The translations under genes were made by a program, and so were the position numbers. DNA of 64,000 nt. Source: Pelagibius sp048268885 (lineage in GTDB: Bacteria > Pseudomonadota > Alphaproteobacteria > Kiloniellales > Kiloniellaceae). This document shows positions 49,820-58,403 of this stretch, in pieces. The stretch lies in contig JBLWUP010000015.1 in assembly GCA_048268885.1 (NCBI GenBank), positions 50,980 through 114,979 on the forward strand, read 5' to 3'. The notes under the pieces were generated by a model. The model saw only the letters and a list, made by a program, of their open reading frames with translations. It made no database searches and had not been told where the DNA came from. Numbering within the stretch: position 1 is the first letter of the stretch; each line of letters starts with the position of its first letter.

Positions 49820-51985
49820 CTAATCTTCCCACGGCGGTCGGCGTGCCGGATAAGGCGACCAGGGCCGTGCGCCCTGCTGCTTCGCGACGGTTTCAACCCG
49901 CGGCCCTTCCGCGTCAAACCACACCGACTGCGCTCCCTCGCGCCAAAGGTCGAAGCGGTCGATCACCAGCCGCGGCGTGCGGCAGGGCTGCCGCCGCAGC
50001 GGCTCCAAGCTGACCACCACGTCGGCCAGGGCGCAGTCGTCGGCCGCGGCGCGCGGGTCCAGCAGGACCGCGGCCGTCCTCCCTTCCTCCCGATAGATAC
50101 AAGCCAGCGGATCGCAGCTGAGGCGCTCGCCAACCGCCGTGCCGAAACGTGGCCAGGTGACGGTCTCCCCGGCAAAGCCTTGGCGCGCCCAGCTGTCGAG
50201 CACGAAGCGGCTGCCGCGCTGGGAGAGCACCCAGAGCATGCCCTCCTCGTCACGCAGCCCCACTTGGCGTCCGTCGTCGCTGACCAGCAGGCGCGGCGGA
50301 TCGAAGCCGAGCGGCGACAGAGCGCCGGTGAGAATGACCGCCACCGCGCACCAGCGCCAGGGCCGCTGCCAGAGGCAAAGCCAGAGACCGCCAAGCGCCA
50401 CGAGGCCGAGCCCCCAGTCCGGCATGGGCGGCACGCGCAGGCTCGCCGCCGGCCAAGCGGCCACCGTCCGGGCAACGCCGAGCAGCAGGTCGATGCCCCA
50501 GGCCATGGGCACGAGGCCCAGGGCCTCGCCGCCGAAGGGCATCAGCAGCACGGCCAGGATGGCGCAGGGCATGATCCAGAAGGCGGTCAGCGGCACCGCG
50601 GCCAGGTTGGCCAGCAGGCCGTAGAGGGCCAGACGTTGGAAGTGGAAGGCGGCGAAGGGCCCGGTGGCCAGGATGGCGATAACCGAGGTCCCCGCAACCC
50701 CGCCGAAGTAGCCGGCGAGGCGATGGAGCGGGCCTTTCAGCCCGCGGTGCCGCAGGCTGCGCATTTCCGAGGTCTCGTAGGCGGCGATCAGCGCGGTGAC
50801 CGCCGCGAAGGACATCTGAAAGCTCGCCGACATCAGGCTCTCCGGGGCGATGACGAGGATGACCGTGGCCGCCCAGGCGACCAGCCGTAGCGAGAGCGCG
50901 CGGCGGTCGAGCAGGACCGCCAGCAGCACGACCGTGACCATGAGGAAGGCGCGCTGCGCCGGGATGCTGGCGCCCACCAGGTTCAGATAGACGAAGGCGC
51001 CGGCGAAGGCGGCCACCGCCGCCCATTTCTTGATGGGGTGGTAGAGCGCCAGTCCGGGCAGCAGGGCCAGGCCGGCGCGCAGGGCGAAGAACAGCAGGCC
51101 GGCGACCAGGCCCATGTGCAGCCCGGAGATCGCCAGCAGATGCGCCAGGCCCGCCGCGCGCATGTCGGCGCGGGTCGCGTCGCTGATGCCGCCGCGCTGG
51201 CCGGTGATGAGGGCGACGGCGACGGCGCCGCGCTGCCCCTCGAGCCGCGCGGCGATGCGGGTGGCGATGGTCTGGCGCAGTCCCGCCCACCACAGGTGCC
51301 AGGACCGCTGAAACGTCTCGCCGCCACCCGCTTCCGGCAGGACTTCCGCCGCGCCGTAGGCGAAGCCGATCCCGCCCAGGCGCTGGAAGTAGGCCTGCCG
51401 GGCGAAGTCGAAGGCGCCCGGCAGCACCGGCGGGCTCGGCGGCCGCAGCGAAGCGCGCAGCCGGATGTGGCTGCCCGGCGGTGGCGCCTCCGCCATCGCG
51501 GTCACGGTGACGCGCAGCCGCACTGGCCGTTCCGCCGCCGCGAGGCCGGGCATGTCCAGCGGCTGGAGATAGAGCCGCCAGCCGCGGGTCTGGGGCTCGC
51601 TCGCCAGGACCTCGGCGGTCAGCTCGGCCGGCCCCCAGCTGCGCTCCAGCACGGGCGCGGCCACCAGCTGGGTGCGCAGCTGCGCCAGGGCGAAGCCGGC
51701 GGCGACCGCCAGCAGGGCCAGCAGCCATAACCGGGCCGCCGCCGCGCGGCGCAACCGCCAGGCCCCCAGGCCGAGGCAGATCACCCCCGCCGAGCCGAGC
51801 CACGGCGGCGGCTCCTCAGGGCTCCAGAAGTAGCCGCAGACCCCGAGCCCGAGCAGCACCGGCAGCCAGAGCGGCCAGAGCGGCCAGCGGTCGCGTTCGG
51901 CCAGCAGGCTGTCGCGCAAGGGAGTGCCCCGCCACAACCGGGCGCGTGGCGCGGCCTTTCCTTGCTTGCTGACGGCCGTCACCAC
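49820..51985 (-). CDS. comEC: ComEC/Rec2 family DNA uptake channel protein
   Basis: About 721 residues from GTG 51985, which has GAGGA upstream. A TTG at 52021 is in frame, but a perfect -10 TATAAT lies at 52029-52024 on this strand, so transcription would start too late to include it. An N-terminal DUF4131-like region precedes the competence domain with LAHLLAISGLHMGLVAGLLF and AQRAFLMVTVVLLAVLLDRR, in roughly ten membrane helices. No metallo-beta-lactamase HxHxDH motif is seen at the C-terminus, as in many alphaproteobacterial homologues. It forms the inner-membrane channel in natural transformation; whether this strain is competent is unknown. Confidence 0.92.
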   Translation of the reverse strand: MVTAVSKQGKAAPRARLWRGTPLRDSLLAERDRWPLWPLWLPVLLGLGVCGYFWSPEEPPPWLGSAGVICLGLGAWRLRRAAAARLWLLALLAVAAGFALAQLRTQLVAAPVLERSWGPAELTAEVLASEPQTRGWRLYLQPLDMPGLAAAERPVRLRVTVTAMAEAPPPGSHIRLRASLRPPSPPVLPGAFDFARQAYFQRLGGIGFAYGAAEVLPEAGGGETFQRSWHLWWAGLRQTIATRIAARLEGQRGAVAVALITGQRGGISDATRADMRAAGLAHLLAISGLHMGLVAGLLFFALRAGLALLPGLALYHPIKKWAAVAAFAGAFVYLNLVGASIPAQRAFLMVTVVLLAVLLDRRALSLRLVAWAATVILVIAPESLMSASFQMSFAAVTALIAAYETSEMRSLRHRGLKGPLHRLAGYFGGVAGTSVIAILATGPFAAFHFQRLALYGLLANLAAVPLTAFWIMPCAILAVLLMPFGGEALGLVPMAWGIDLLLGVARTVAAWPAASLRVPPMPDWGLGLVALGGLWLCLWQRPWRWCAVAVILTGALSPLGFDPPRLLVSDDGRQVGLRDEEGMLWVLSQRGSRFVLDSWARQGFAGETVTWPRFGTAVGERLSCDPLACIYREEGRTAAVLLDPRAAADDCALADVVVSLEPLRRQPCRTPRLVIDRFDLWREGAQSVWFDAEGPRVETVAKQQGARPWSPYPARRPPWED

Positions 51986-52142
51986 GGCGGTGGTCCTCGC
52001 GGAGTGGGCGTATAACTCCAACGATTATAGCTATCGGCGAACACGCGCAAAGGAAGAGTAGCAGCGGTTTGCCGAGCTTCCCTCCGCTGTGGTAAACCCC
52101 GCCATCCCTGTCACACCCCCGTTTCAGCAAGCGATACCCTCC

Positions 52143-53564
52143 ATGAGCACCGACACCCAGACCGTCGTGACGCGCTTTGCGCCCTCGCCCACCGGTTTCC
52201 TGCATATCGGCGGCGCCCGCACGGCCCTCTTCAACTGGCTCTTCGCCCGCCACCACGGTGGGCAGTTCCGCCTGCGCATCGAGGACACCGACCGCAAGCG
52301 CTCCACCCAGGAAGCGATCGATGCGATCCTCGACGGCCTCGACTGGCTGGGCCTCGAGCACGACGGAGAGATCGTCTACCAGTTCTCCCGCGCCGCCCGG
52401 CATGCCGAACTGGCGCGCGAGCTGCTGGCCAAGGGCCGCGCCTATCACTGCTACAGCTCGCCGGAAGAGCTGGAGGAGATGCGCGCCACCGCCCGCGCCG
52501 AAGGGCGTCCCATGCGCTACGACGGCCGCTGGCGCGACCGCGACGCCTCGCAGGCGCCGGCCGGGGTCGACCCCGTGGTGCGCCTGAAAATGCCGCAGGA
52601 CGGCGAGACGATGATCGAAGACCTGGTGCAGGGCCCCGTCACCGTGCGCAACGACCAGCTGGACGACATGATCCTGCTGCGCGCCGACGGCACCCCCACC
52701 TATATGCTCTCGGTCGTGGTCGACGATCACGACATGGGGGTGACCCACGTGATCCGCGGCGACGATCACCTGACCAACGCTTTCCGGCAGACCCAGCTTT
52801 ACCGGGCCTTGGATTGGGCGCCGCCGCACTTCGCGCATATCCCCCTGATCCACGGGCCCGACGGCGCCAAGCTGTCCAAGCGTCACGGCGCCCTGGGCGT
52901 CGAGGCCTACCGGGACATGGGCTATCTGCCGGAAGCGCTGCGCAACTACCTGCTGCGGCTCGGTTGGGGCCATGGCGACGACGAGGTGATCTCCACCGAG
53001 CAGGCCGTCGATTGGTTCGACCTGGACGGGGTCGGCAAGTCGGCGGCACGCTTCGATTTCGCGAAACTGGAGAACCTGAACGGCCTCTACATGCGCGAAG
53101 CGGCCTCCGAGCGTCTGGTCGAGCAGCTGGTGCCGCGCCTCGAAGCGAAGCTGGGTCAACCGGTGAGCGACATCGGCCGCGCGCGCCTTGCCGCGGGGAT
53201 GGACGGCTTGAAGGCACGGGCCAAAAATCTTGCCGAACTTGCTGAAAACGCGGTATTTTATCTCGCTGAACGGCCCCTTTCCGTGAATGCGAAAGCGGAA
53301 AAGTTGCTGAAGCCCGAAACCCGCGAGCGTCTGGGCCGTTTGCATGCCAGCCTGACTGCTCTGCCGGAATGGAGCGAGGCCGCCACCGAGGCGGCGGTGC
53401 GGAGCTTCACGGAAGCGGAAGGCTGCAAACTGGGTGACGTCGCGCAACCCTTAAGGGCGGCTTTAACCGGTTCTAATATGTCACCGGGTATTTTCGAGGT
53501 CATGGCGGTGCTTGGGCGGGACGAATCGCTCGCCCGAATCGCCGATCAAAGCGCTTCGTCATAA
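52143..53564 (+). CDS. gltX: Glutamyl-tRNA synthetase
   Basis: A 473-residue class I synthetase. The HIGH-type motif is in PSPTGFLHIGGARTALFNW (near residue 20) and the KMSKS-type motif in AKLSKRHGALGVE. VIRGDDHLTNAFRQTQL and YLLRLGWGHGDDEV are also conserved. ATG 52143 is chosen as it gives the standard N-terminus; the frame reaches 52089. Alphaproteobacteria often have two such genes, one charging tRNA-Gln with glutamate; which one this is cannot be told here. Confidence 0.96.
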   Translation: MSTDTQTVVTRFAPSPTGFLHIGGARTALFNWLFARHHGGQFRLRIEDTDRKRSTQEAIDAILDGLDWLGLEHDGEIVYQFSRAARHAELARELLAKGRAYHCYSSPEELEEMRATARAEGRPMRYDGRWRDRDASQAPAGVDPVVRLKMPQDGETMIEDLVQGPVTVRNDQLDDMILLRADGTPTYMLSVVVDDHDMGVTHVIRGDDHLTNAFRQTQLYRALDWAPPHFAHIPLIHGPDGAKLSKRHGALGVEAYRDMGYLPEALRNYLLRLGWGHGDDEVISTEQAVDWFDLDGVGKSAARFDFAKLENLNGLYMREAASERLVEQLVPRLEAKLGQPVSDIGRARLAAGMDGLKARAKNLAELAENAVFYLAERPLSVNAKAEKLLKPETRERLGRLHASLTALPEWSEAATEAAVRSFTEAEGCKLGDVAQPLRAALTGSNMSPGIFEVMAVLGRDESLARIADQSASS

Positions 53565-53588
53565 CGTGTCCATGTTGCGCCGCGGCAA

Positions 53589-53617
53589 TTGATTGAATCG
53601 GTCCGATTCACTATGCT
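53589..53617 (+). promoter_or_regulatory. gltA promoter with palindromic operator in the spacer
   Basis: -35 TTGATT (53589-53594), exactly 17 bases, -10 TATGCT (53612-53617). The perfect palindrome TGAATCGG-T-CCGATTCA (53594-53610) fills the spacer. A dimeric repressor there would exclude RNA polymerase. Its GAATC half-site also occurs in the palindrome upstream of pdhA, but at a different spacing. The binding protein is unknown. Confidence 0.65.
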
Positions 53618-53671
53618 CGCGCCACCGTTGGGCACCGCTTGCGGGTCACTTTTTAGTCGAGGGATGGGAAT

Positions 53672-54985
53672 ATGAACGACGCTAAATCGACCGGAACCAG
53701 GGACACCGTGACCCTGACGGACAACAGCACGGGCAAGAGCCTGGAGCTTCCCATCTTGAGCGGCAGCGTCGGCCCGCGCGCCATCGACGTGAGCAAGCTC
53801 TACGCCGAGACCGGCTGCTTCACCTACGACCCGGGCTTCACCTCGACCGCGAGCTGCGATTCCAACATCACCTATATCGACGGTGAAGTCGGCATCCTCA
53901 TGCACCGGGGCTACCGGATCGAGGATCTGGCCGAGCACAGCGACTTCATGGATGTCTGCTACCTGCTTCTGCATGGTGAGTTGCCGAGCGCCACGGAGAA
54001 AACGGCGTTCGAAAAATCAATCACTTACCACACTATGCTGCATGAGCAGATGAACAACTTCTTCCGGGGATTCCGGCGCGATTCGCACCCCATGGCCGTC
54101 ATGGTCGGCGTGGTGGGCGCGATGTCGGCCTTCTACCATGACTCCACGGACATCAACGATCCGCATCAGCGCATGGTGGCCTCGCACCGGCTGATCGCCA
54201 AGATGCCGACCATCGCCGCGATGGCCTACAAGTACTGCGTCGGCCAGCCTTTCGTGTACCCGCGCAACGACCTGCACTACGCAGAGAACTTCCTGCACAT
54301 GATGTTCTCGGTGCCCTGCGAGGAGTACAAGATCAATCCGGTGCTGGCCCGTGCCATGGACCGCATCTTCATCCTGCACGCCGATCACGAGCAGAACGCC
54401 TCGACCTCGACGGTGCGCATCTCCGGCTCCAGTAACGCCAACCCCTTCGCCTGCATCGCCGCGGGCATCGCCTCGCTCTGGGGCCCGGCTCACGGCGGCG
54501 CCAACGAAGCGGTGCTGCAGATGCTGGGCGAGATCGGCAGCAAGGACCGCATCCCCGAATTCATCAAGCGCGCCAAGGACAAGGACGATCCCTTCCGCCT
54601 GATGGGTTTCGGCCACCGCGTCTACAAGAACTACGATCCGCGCGCCAAGGTGATGCAGAAGTCCTGCCACGAAGTGCTGGGCGAGCTGGGCATTGACGAT
54701 CCGCTGCTGGAAATGGCGATGGAGCTGGAGAAGATCGCCCTGGAGGACGAATACTTCGTCGAGCGGAAGCTCTTCCCGAACGTCGACTTCTATTCCGGTA
54801 TCATCCTGAAGGCCATGGGCTTCCCGACCTCGATGTTCACGGTGCTGTTCGCCGTCGCCCGCACTGTCGGCTGGGTCGCCCAGTGGCGCGAGATGATCGA
54901 GGATCCCAAGCAGCGGATCAGCCGGCCGCGCCAGCTCTACCACGGGCACGACGAGCGTGCCTACGTGCCGCTCGACAAGCGCTGA
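53672..54985 (+). CDS. gltA: Citrate synthase (type II)
   Basis: A 437-residue enzyme condensing acetyl-CoA and oxaloacetate. Catalytic regions are intact: ILHADHEQNASTSTVR (His), WGPAHGGANEAVL (His) and MGFGHRVYKNYDPRA with the distal acidic region LFPNVDFYSG (Asp). The N-terminal strand-rich extension (LTDNSTGKSLELPIL) marks the hexameric, NADH-sensitive type II group. A strong terminator follows the stop. Confidence 0.98.
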   Translation: MNDAKSTGTRDTVTLTDNSTGKSLELPILSGSVGPRAIDVSKLYAETGCFTYDPGFTSTASCDSNITYIDGEVGILMHRGYRIEDLAEHSDFMDVCYLLLHGELPSATEKTAFEKSITYHTMLHEQMNNFFRGFRRDSHPMAVMVGVVGAMSAFYHDSTDINDPHQRMVASHRLIAKMPTIAAMAYKYCVGQPFVYPRNDLHYAENFLHMMFSVPCEEYKINPVLARAMDRIFILHADHEQNASTSTVRISGSSNANPFACIAAGIASLWGPAHGGANEAVLQMLGEIGSKDRIPEFIKRAKDKDDPFRLMGFGHRVYKNYDPRAKVMQKSCHEVLGELGIDDPLLEMAMELEKIALEDEYFVERKLFPNVDFYSGIILKAMGFPTSMFTVLFAVARTVGWVAQWREMIEDPKQRISRPRQLYHGHDERAYVPLDKR

Positions 54986-55019
54986 GCCGCACCGCAGACC
55001 CAAGACAAACAGTAAGATC

Positions 55020-55053
55020 AAGGGCGCCGCTGCCGTTGCAGGGCGCCCTTTTT
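55020..55053. terminator. Rho-independent terminator between gltA and lpxB
   Basis: AAGGGCGCC (55020-55028) pairs perfectly with GGCGCCCTT (55042-55050), with a 13-base loop, followed by a run of Ts to 55053. It ends gltA, and the stem could also act on the converging lpxB transcript. Confidence 0.85.
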
Positions 55054-55058
55054 CCTTG

Positions 55059-56303
55059 TCAGCTTGCCGCCTTTCCCTGGGCGAGACAGTCGAGGATGCG
55101 CCGGGCGGCGGCGCGGCTAGGGTTGCCCTCGGGCGGGGTCAGGGCCTCGACCACCCCGCGGTAGCCTTCGCGCTGCGCGGCGCGGGCGGCGGGATCGCTC
55201 AGCAGACGCTCGACCGCCGGCAGGATCTCGGCGGCGCGACAGCGCCGCTGCAGGAACTCCGGCTGGACTTCCCGCCCAGAGATGAGGTTCACGAGGCTGA
55301 CGAAGGGCACGCGCAGCAGCGACGGCGGCAGCAGGCCGACGATCCCCGCGAAACGATAGGCCACCACCGTCGGCACGCCGGCGACCCCCAGTTCCAGGGC
55401 CACGGTGCCCGAGGCGGCCAGGGCTGCGGTGGCGCTGCCGAACGCCTTCGTCTTGGCCGCGGCGCCGCGGACCACCTCGACCGGCAGCGGCCAGTCCTGG
55501 ACCTGGCGGCGCACCATGTCCTCCACCGTTTCCACCGTCGGAATCACCACGCGCAGATCCGGGTGCCGCGCGGCCAGGCCCCGCACCACGTCGGCAAAGA
55601 CCGGCAGCAGCTTCGACACCTCGCCCTTGCGGCTGCCCGGCAGCACGGCCAGGCAAGTCCCTGCGCCGGCCTCCGCCGCGCGGTCCTCGGTTTCCTCTCC
55701 GGCGCCTTCGACGGCCGGGTGGCCGACGAAGTGCGTGGGCAGGCCGTGGCGTTCGAAGTACGGCGCCTCGAAAGGCAACAGCGCGAGCAGGTGATCCAGG
55801 TAGCGCGCAACCTTTTTCGCCCGCCAGGCTTTCCACGCCCAGACCTGGGGCGCGACGTAGTGGATCAGCGGAATCCCTTCGCCCTTGAGACGTTCGGCCA
55901 CCTCGAGCGTGAAGCTTGGTGAATCGATCGTCACCACCACGTCGGGGCGCAGGCTCTTCACCGCGGCGACGGTCTCGCGCATGCGGCGCAGGATGGTGAA
56001 GAGATGCGGCAGCACCTCGATGACACCCATCACCGCCAGTTCGTGAATCGGAAAACGGCTCTGCAGGCCTTCGCGTGTCATCTGCTCGCCGCCGATGCCG
56101 GCGAAACGCAGCCGTCCGCCGGTCTCTTCGCGCAAGGCCGCCATAAGCCGGGCGCCCAAGAGGTCGCCGGAAGGCTCGCCCGCGATGAGGAAGATCAGCG
56201 GCCCCTCGGCCATGCTTTCGGGGGCCATGCTTTCGGGGGCCATGCTTTCGGGGGCAGTGCTTTCGGGGGACGTGCCCTCCGCCGGCTTTGACGGGGCGCT
56301 CAT
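55059..56303 (-). CDS. lpxB: Lipid-A-disaccharide synthase
   Basis: A 414-residue GT19 glycosyltransferase joining UDP-diacylglucosamine to lipid X. The catalytic part starts at about residue 36 with LIFLIAGEPSGDLLGARLMAAL, and continues with FAGIGGEQMTREGL, YVAPQVWAWKAWRAKK, LLPFEAPYF and LPGSRKGEVSKLLPVF. ATG 56303 overlaps the lpxI stop by four bases. The first 35 residues hold a repeated A-P-E-S-M unit encoded by a 15-base tandem repeat, an unusual tail that any of several inner ATGs could shorten. Confidence 0.96.
   Translation of the reverse strand: MSAPSKPAEGTSPESTAPESMAPESMAPESMAEGPLIFLIAGEPSGDLLGARLMAALREETGGRLRFAGIGGEQMTREGLQSRFPIHELAVMGVIEVLPHLFTILRRMRETVAAVKSLRPDVVVTIDSPSFTLEVAERLKGEGIPLIHYVAPQVWAWKAWRAKKVARYLDHLLALLPFEAPYFERHGLPTHFVGHPAVEGAGEETEDRAAEAGAGTCLAVLPGSRKGEVSKLLPVFADVVRGLAARHPDLRVVIPTVETVEDMVRRQVQDWPLPVEVVRGAAAKTKAFGSATAALAASGTVALELGVAGVPTVVAYRFAGIVGLLPPSLLRVPFVSLVNLISGREVQPEFLQRRCRAAEILPAVERLLSDPAARAAQREGYRGVVEALTPPEGNPSRAAARRILDCLAQGKAAS
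56208..56267. repeat. 15-base tandem repeat inside the start of lpxB
   Basis: Four consecutive 15-base units, three identical (GGCCATGCTTTCGGG at 56208-56222, 56223-56237, 56238-56252) and one variant (56253-56267). On the coding strand each unit encodes Pro-Glu-Ser-Met/Thr-Ala in frame, so copy-number changes would lengthen or shorten the LpxB N-terminus without a frameshift. Each unit except the variant also supplies an ATG. Confidence 0.9.
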
Positions 56304-57142
56304 TCGGCGACGGCGTCGGCCGTGGCGTCGCGCTTGATGCCGACAAGGAAGAGGCCGGCCCGGTCCGCCGCCTCGACCACCGCCGGGCTATCGACCACCA
56401 GGGTCCCGCCGGCTTCGACCGCAATCCCCCGCAGCCCCGCGGCGGTGGCGCCCTCCACCGTCTTCACGCCGATGGTCGGCAGATCGGCCCGGCGCTCCTG
56501 GCCGGGCTTGCTGAGTTTGACCAGGACCCCACCCGGCCCTTGCCGGCGCAGCGGGCCGCAGCGCGCCAGCAGCGCGTCGGTGCCTTCCACCGCTTCCACC
56601 CCCAGAACCAGGCCGTCCTGGATCACGGTCGCCTGCCCGACGTCGGCGGCGCCCATGGCTTGCACGACCTCGGTCCCGCGCCGGATATCGCGCCAGGCCG
56701 CTGCGTCGGGCTGGATGCGCCCGAGGCAGCCTTCGCCCGCCAGCAGGTCCTGCAGGAATTCGTCGATGCCGCGCAGGACAAAACCCTCCTCCTCCAGGCC
56801 CTTGACGACGGCGCCGAGAAGCCCGTCGTCGCCGAGCGCGTTGAAGCCGATCTTGGCGAGGAACTTGAACGTCCGGCGGTCGGGGCGCAGCTCGGTCATG
56901 CTCGGCCGCTTCACCGCGCCGACCATGACCAGTTCCTTGACGCCGGCGTCCTTGAGGGCGCGGATCGCCTTCTCGCTCTGGCCCATGCGGACCCAGAGGT
57001 GGTCGACCCCGGCGACAGTGGCCGGATCGGTATGGTTTTCGATGGCGACGACAAAAGCCCCGCGGCCGCTGTCGAGGCAGAGCTCCACCAGCCGGCGTGG
57101 GAGGGTCCCGCCGCCGGCAACGACACCGAGCGGCCCGCTCAT
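56300..57142 (-). CDS. lpxI: UDP-2,3-diacylglucosamine pyrophosphatase LpxI
   Basis: A 280-residue protein of the LpxI (DUF1009) family, the alphaproteobacterial replacement for LpxH, cleaving UDP-diacylglucosamine to lipid X. It begins GPLGVVAGGGTLPRRLVE and has LWVRMGQSEKAIRALKDAGV, LVMVGAVKRPS, AVEGTDALLARCGPL and LPTIGVKTVEGATAAGLRGIA-type motifs. The ATG overlaps the lpxA stop by one base, and its stop overlaps lpxB by four, so lpxA-lpxI-lpxB are translationally coupled. Confidence 0.96.
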   Translation of the reverse strand: MSGPLGVVAGGGTLPRRLVELCLDSGRGAFVVAIENHTDPATVAGVDHLWVRMGQSEKAIRALKDAGVKELVMVGAVKRPSMTELRPDRRTFKFLAKIGFNALGDDGLLGAVVKGLEEEGFVLRGIDEFLQDLLAGEGCLGRIQPDAAAWRDIRRGTEVVQAMGAADVGQATVIQDGLVLGVEAVEGTDALLARCGPLRRQGPGGVLVKLSKPGQERRADLPTIGVKTVEGATAAGLRGIAVEAGGTLVVDSPAVVEAADRAGLFLVGIKRDATADAVAE

Positions 57143-57933
57143 TAATCCGCTTCCGGCTGCAGGATGGGACGCGACGTCTCAGCGCGAAGGAAGCCGAGCA
57201 GAGTATCGACCGTGCCTTGCCCGCCGTATTGGCCGGCCACCGCCTCGATGCGCTCGGCGAAGGTGCCTTCGTTGCCGAAGAGGTGCTCGTAGGCCTTCAT
57301 GAGCGCCTGGATCTCCTTGCCGTCGACGCCGGCACGTTTGAGGCCCACTAGGTTGAGGCCCGCCAGGATGCCGGGACGCCCCATGACCATGCCGAAGGGA
57401 ATGACGTCGCTCTTGGCGCCGGCCATGGCGCCGATGATGGCGTTGCGGCCGATCCGCACGAACTGCTGGGCGCCGGAAAGGCCGCCCATGATGACGTAGT
57501 CCTCCAACACCACGTGGCCGGCCAGGGTGGCGTTGTTGGCCATGATCACGTGGTTGCCGAGGCGGCAGTCGTGCGCGACGTGGCTGCCCGGCATGAAGAG
57601 GCAACCGTCGCCGACCTCGGTGACCATGCCGCCCCCCTCGGTGCCGGGGTTCATGGTCACATGCTCGCGGATCACGTTGTCGCTGCCGACGCGCAGCTCC
57701 GAGGGCTCGCCCTTGTACTTCAGGTCCTGCGGCGGCTGGCCGATGGAGCTGAAGGGAAAGATCTGTGTGCGCGCACCGATCGTCGTCCGGCCGTCGATGA
57801 CGACATGGCTGTGCAGCCTCACGGCCTCGCCCAGGGCGACATGGGGGCCGATCACACAGTAGGGGCCGATGAAACAGCCCTCGGCAATCTTCGCGCCGGG
57901 GTCGATGACGGCGGTCGGATGGATATCCGGCAT
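57142..57933 (-). CDS. lpxA: UDP-N-acetylglucosamine acyltransferase
   Basis: A 263-residue left-handed beta-helix enzyme starting lipid A synthesis. Hexapeptide repeats run from MPDIHPTAVIDPGAKIAEG to about residue 190; FMPGSHVAHDCRLGNHVIMAN includes the catalytic His region, and QQFVRIGRNAIIGAMAGA the acyl-site strands. ATG overlaps the fabZ stop by one base. Confidence 0.97.
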   Translation of the reverse strand: MPDIHPTAVIDPGAKIAEGCFIGPYCVIGPHVALGEAVRLHSHVVIDGRTTIGARTQIFPFSSIGQPPQDLKYKGEPSELRVGSDNVIREHVTMNPGTEGGGMVTEVGDGCLFMPGSHVAHDCRLGNHVIMANNATLAGHVVLEDYVIMGGLSGAQQFVRIGRNAIIGAMAGAKSDVIPFGMVMGRPGILAGLNLVGLKRAGVDGKEIQALMKAYEHLFGNEGTFAERIEAVAGQYGGQGTVDTLLGFLRAETSRPILQPEAD

Positions 57934-58403
57934 CAGTATCCCACGATCATGGCGGAGAAGCTGGCGTTGGCGACCAGAGTCCCTTCAACGACGGCTTCGC
58001 CCTTGAATTTCCAGACGCTGCGCCGGTTCTGGACGCGCGACACGTTGATCTTCACCGTGTCGCCGGGCACCACCGGCTTGCGGAAACGGGCCTCGTCGAT
58101 GGTCATGAAGTACACCAGCTTGCCATGAGCTTCCTTGCCCAGGGTGTGCATGACCAAAGCGGCGGCGGTCTGGGCCATGGCTTCGACCAGCAGCACGCCC
58201 GGCATCACGGCCTGCTCCGGAAAATGTCCCTGAAAGAATGGCTCGTTGATGGTGACGTTCTTGATGCCCGTGGCACTTTCCCCGAGGACGATGTCCTCCA
58301 CTCTGTCGATCATGAGGAAAGGATAGCGGTGCGGCAGCAACGCCATGATGTCATGGACGTTCAGCCGGTTAATCTCTTCCTGATCTGAGGTTTCTTTATT
58401 CAT
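57933..58403 (-). CDS. fabZ: 3-hydroxyacyl-ACP dehydratase FabZ
   Basis: A 156-residue hot-dog fold dehydratase for fatty acid elongation, which competes with LpxA/LpxD for hydroxyacyl-ACP. The catalytic His is in PHRYPFLMIDRV and the catalytic Glu in MPGVLLVEAMAQ. Its start lies inside the end of lpxD (8-base overlap) and its stop overlaps lpxA by one base. The N-terminal 20 residues are longer than in E. coli. Confidence 0.97.
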   Translation of the reverse strand: MNKETSDQEEINRLNVHDIMALLPHRYPFLMIDRVEDIVLGESATGIKNVTINEPFFQGHFPEQAVMPGVLLVEAMAQTAAALVMHTLGKEAHGKLVYFMTIDEARFRKPVVPGDTVKINVSRVQNRRSVWKFKGEAVVEGTLVANASFSAMIVGY

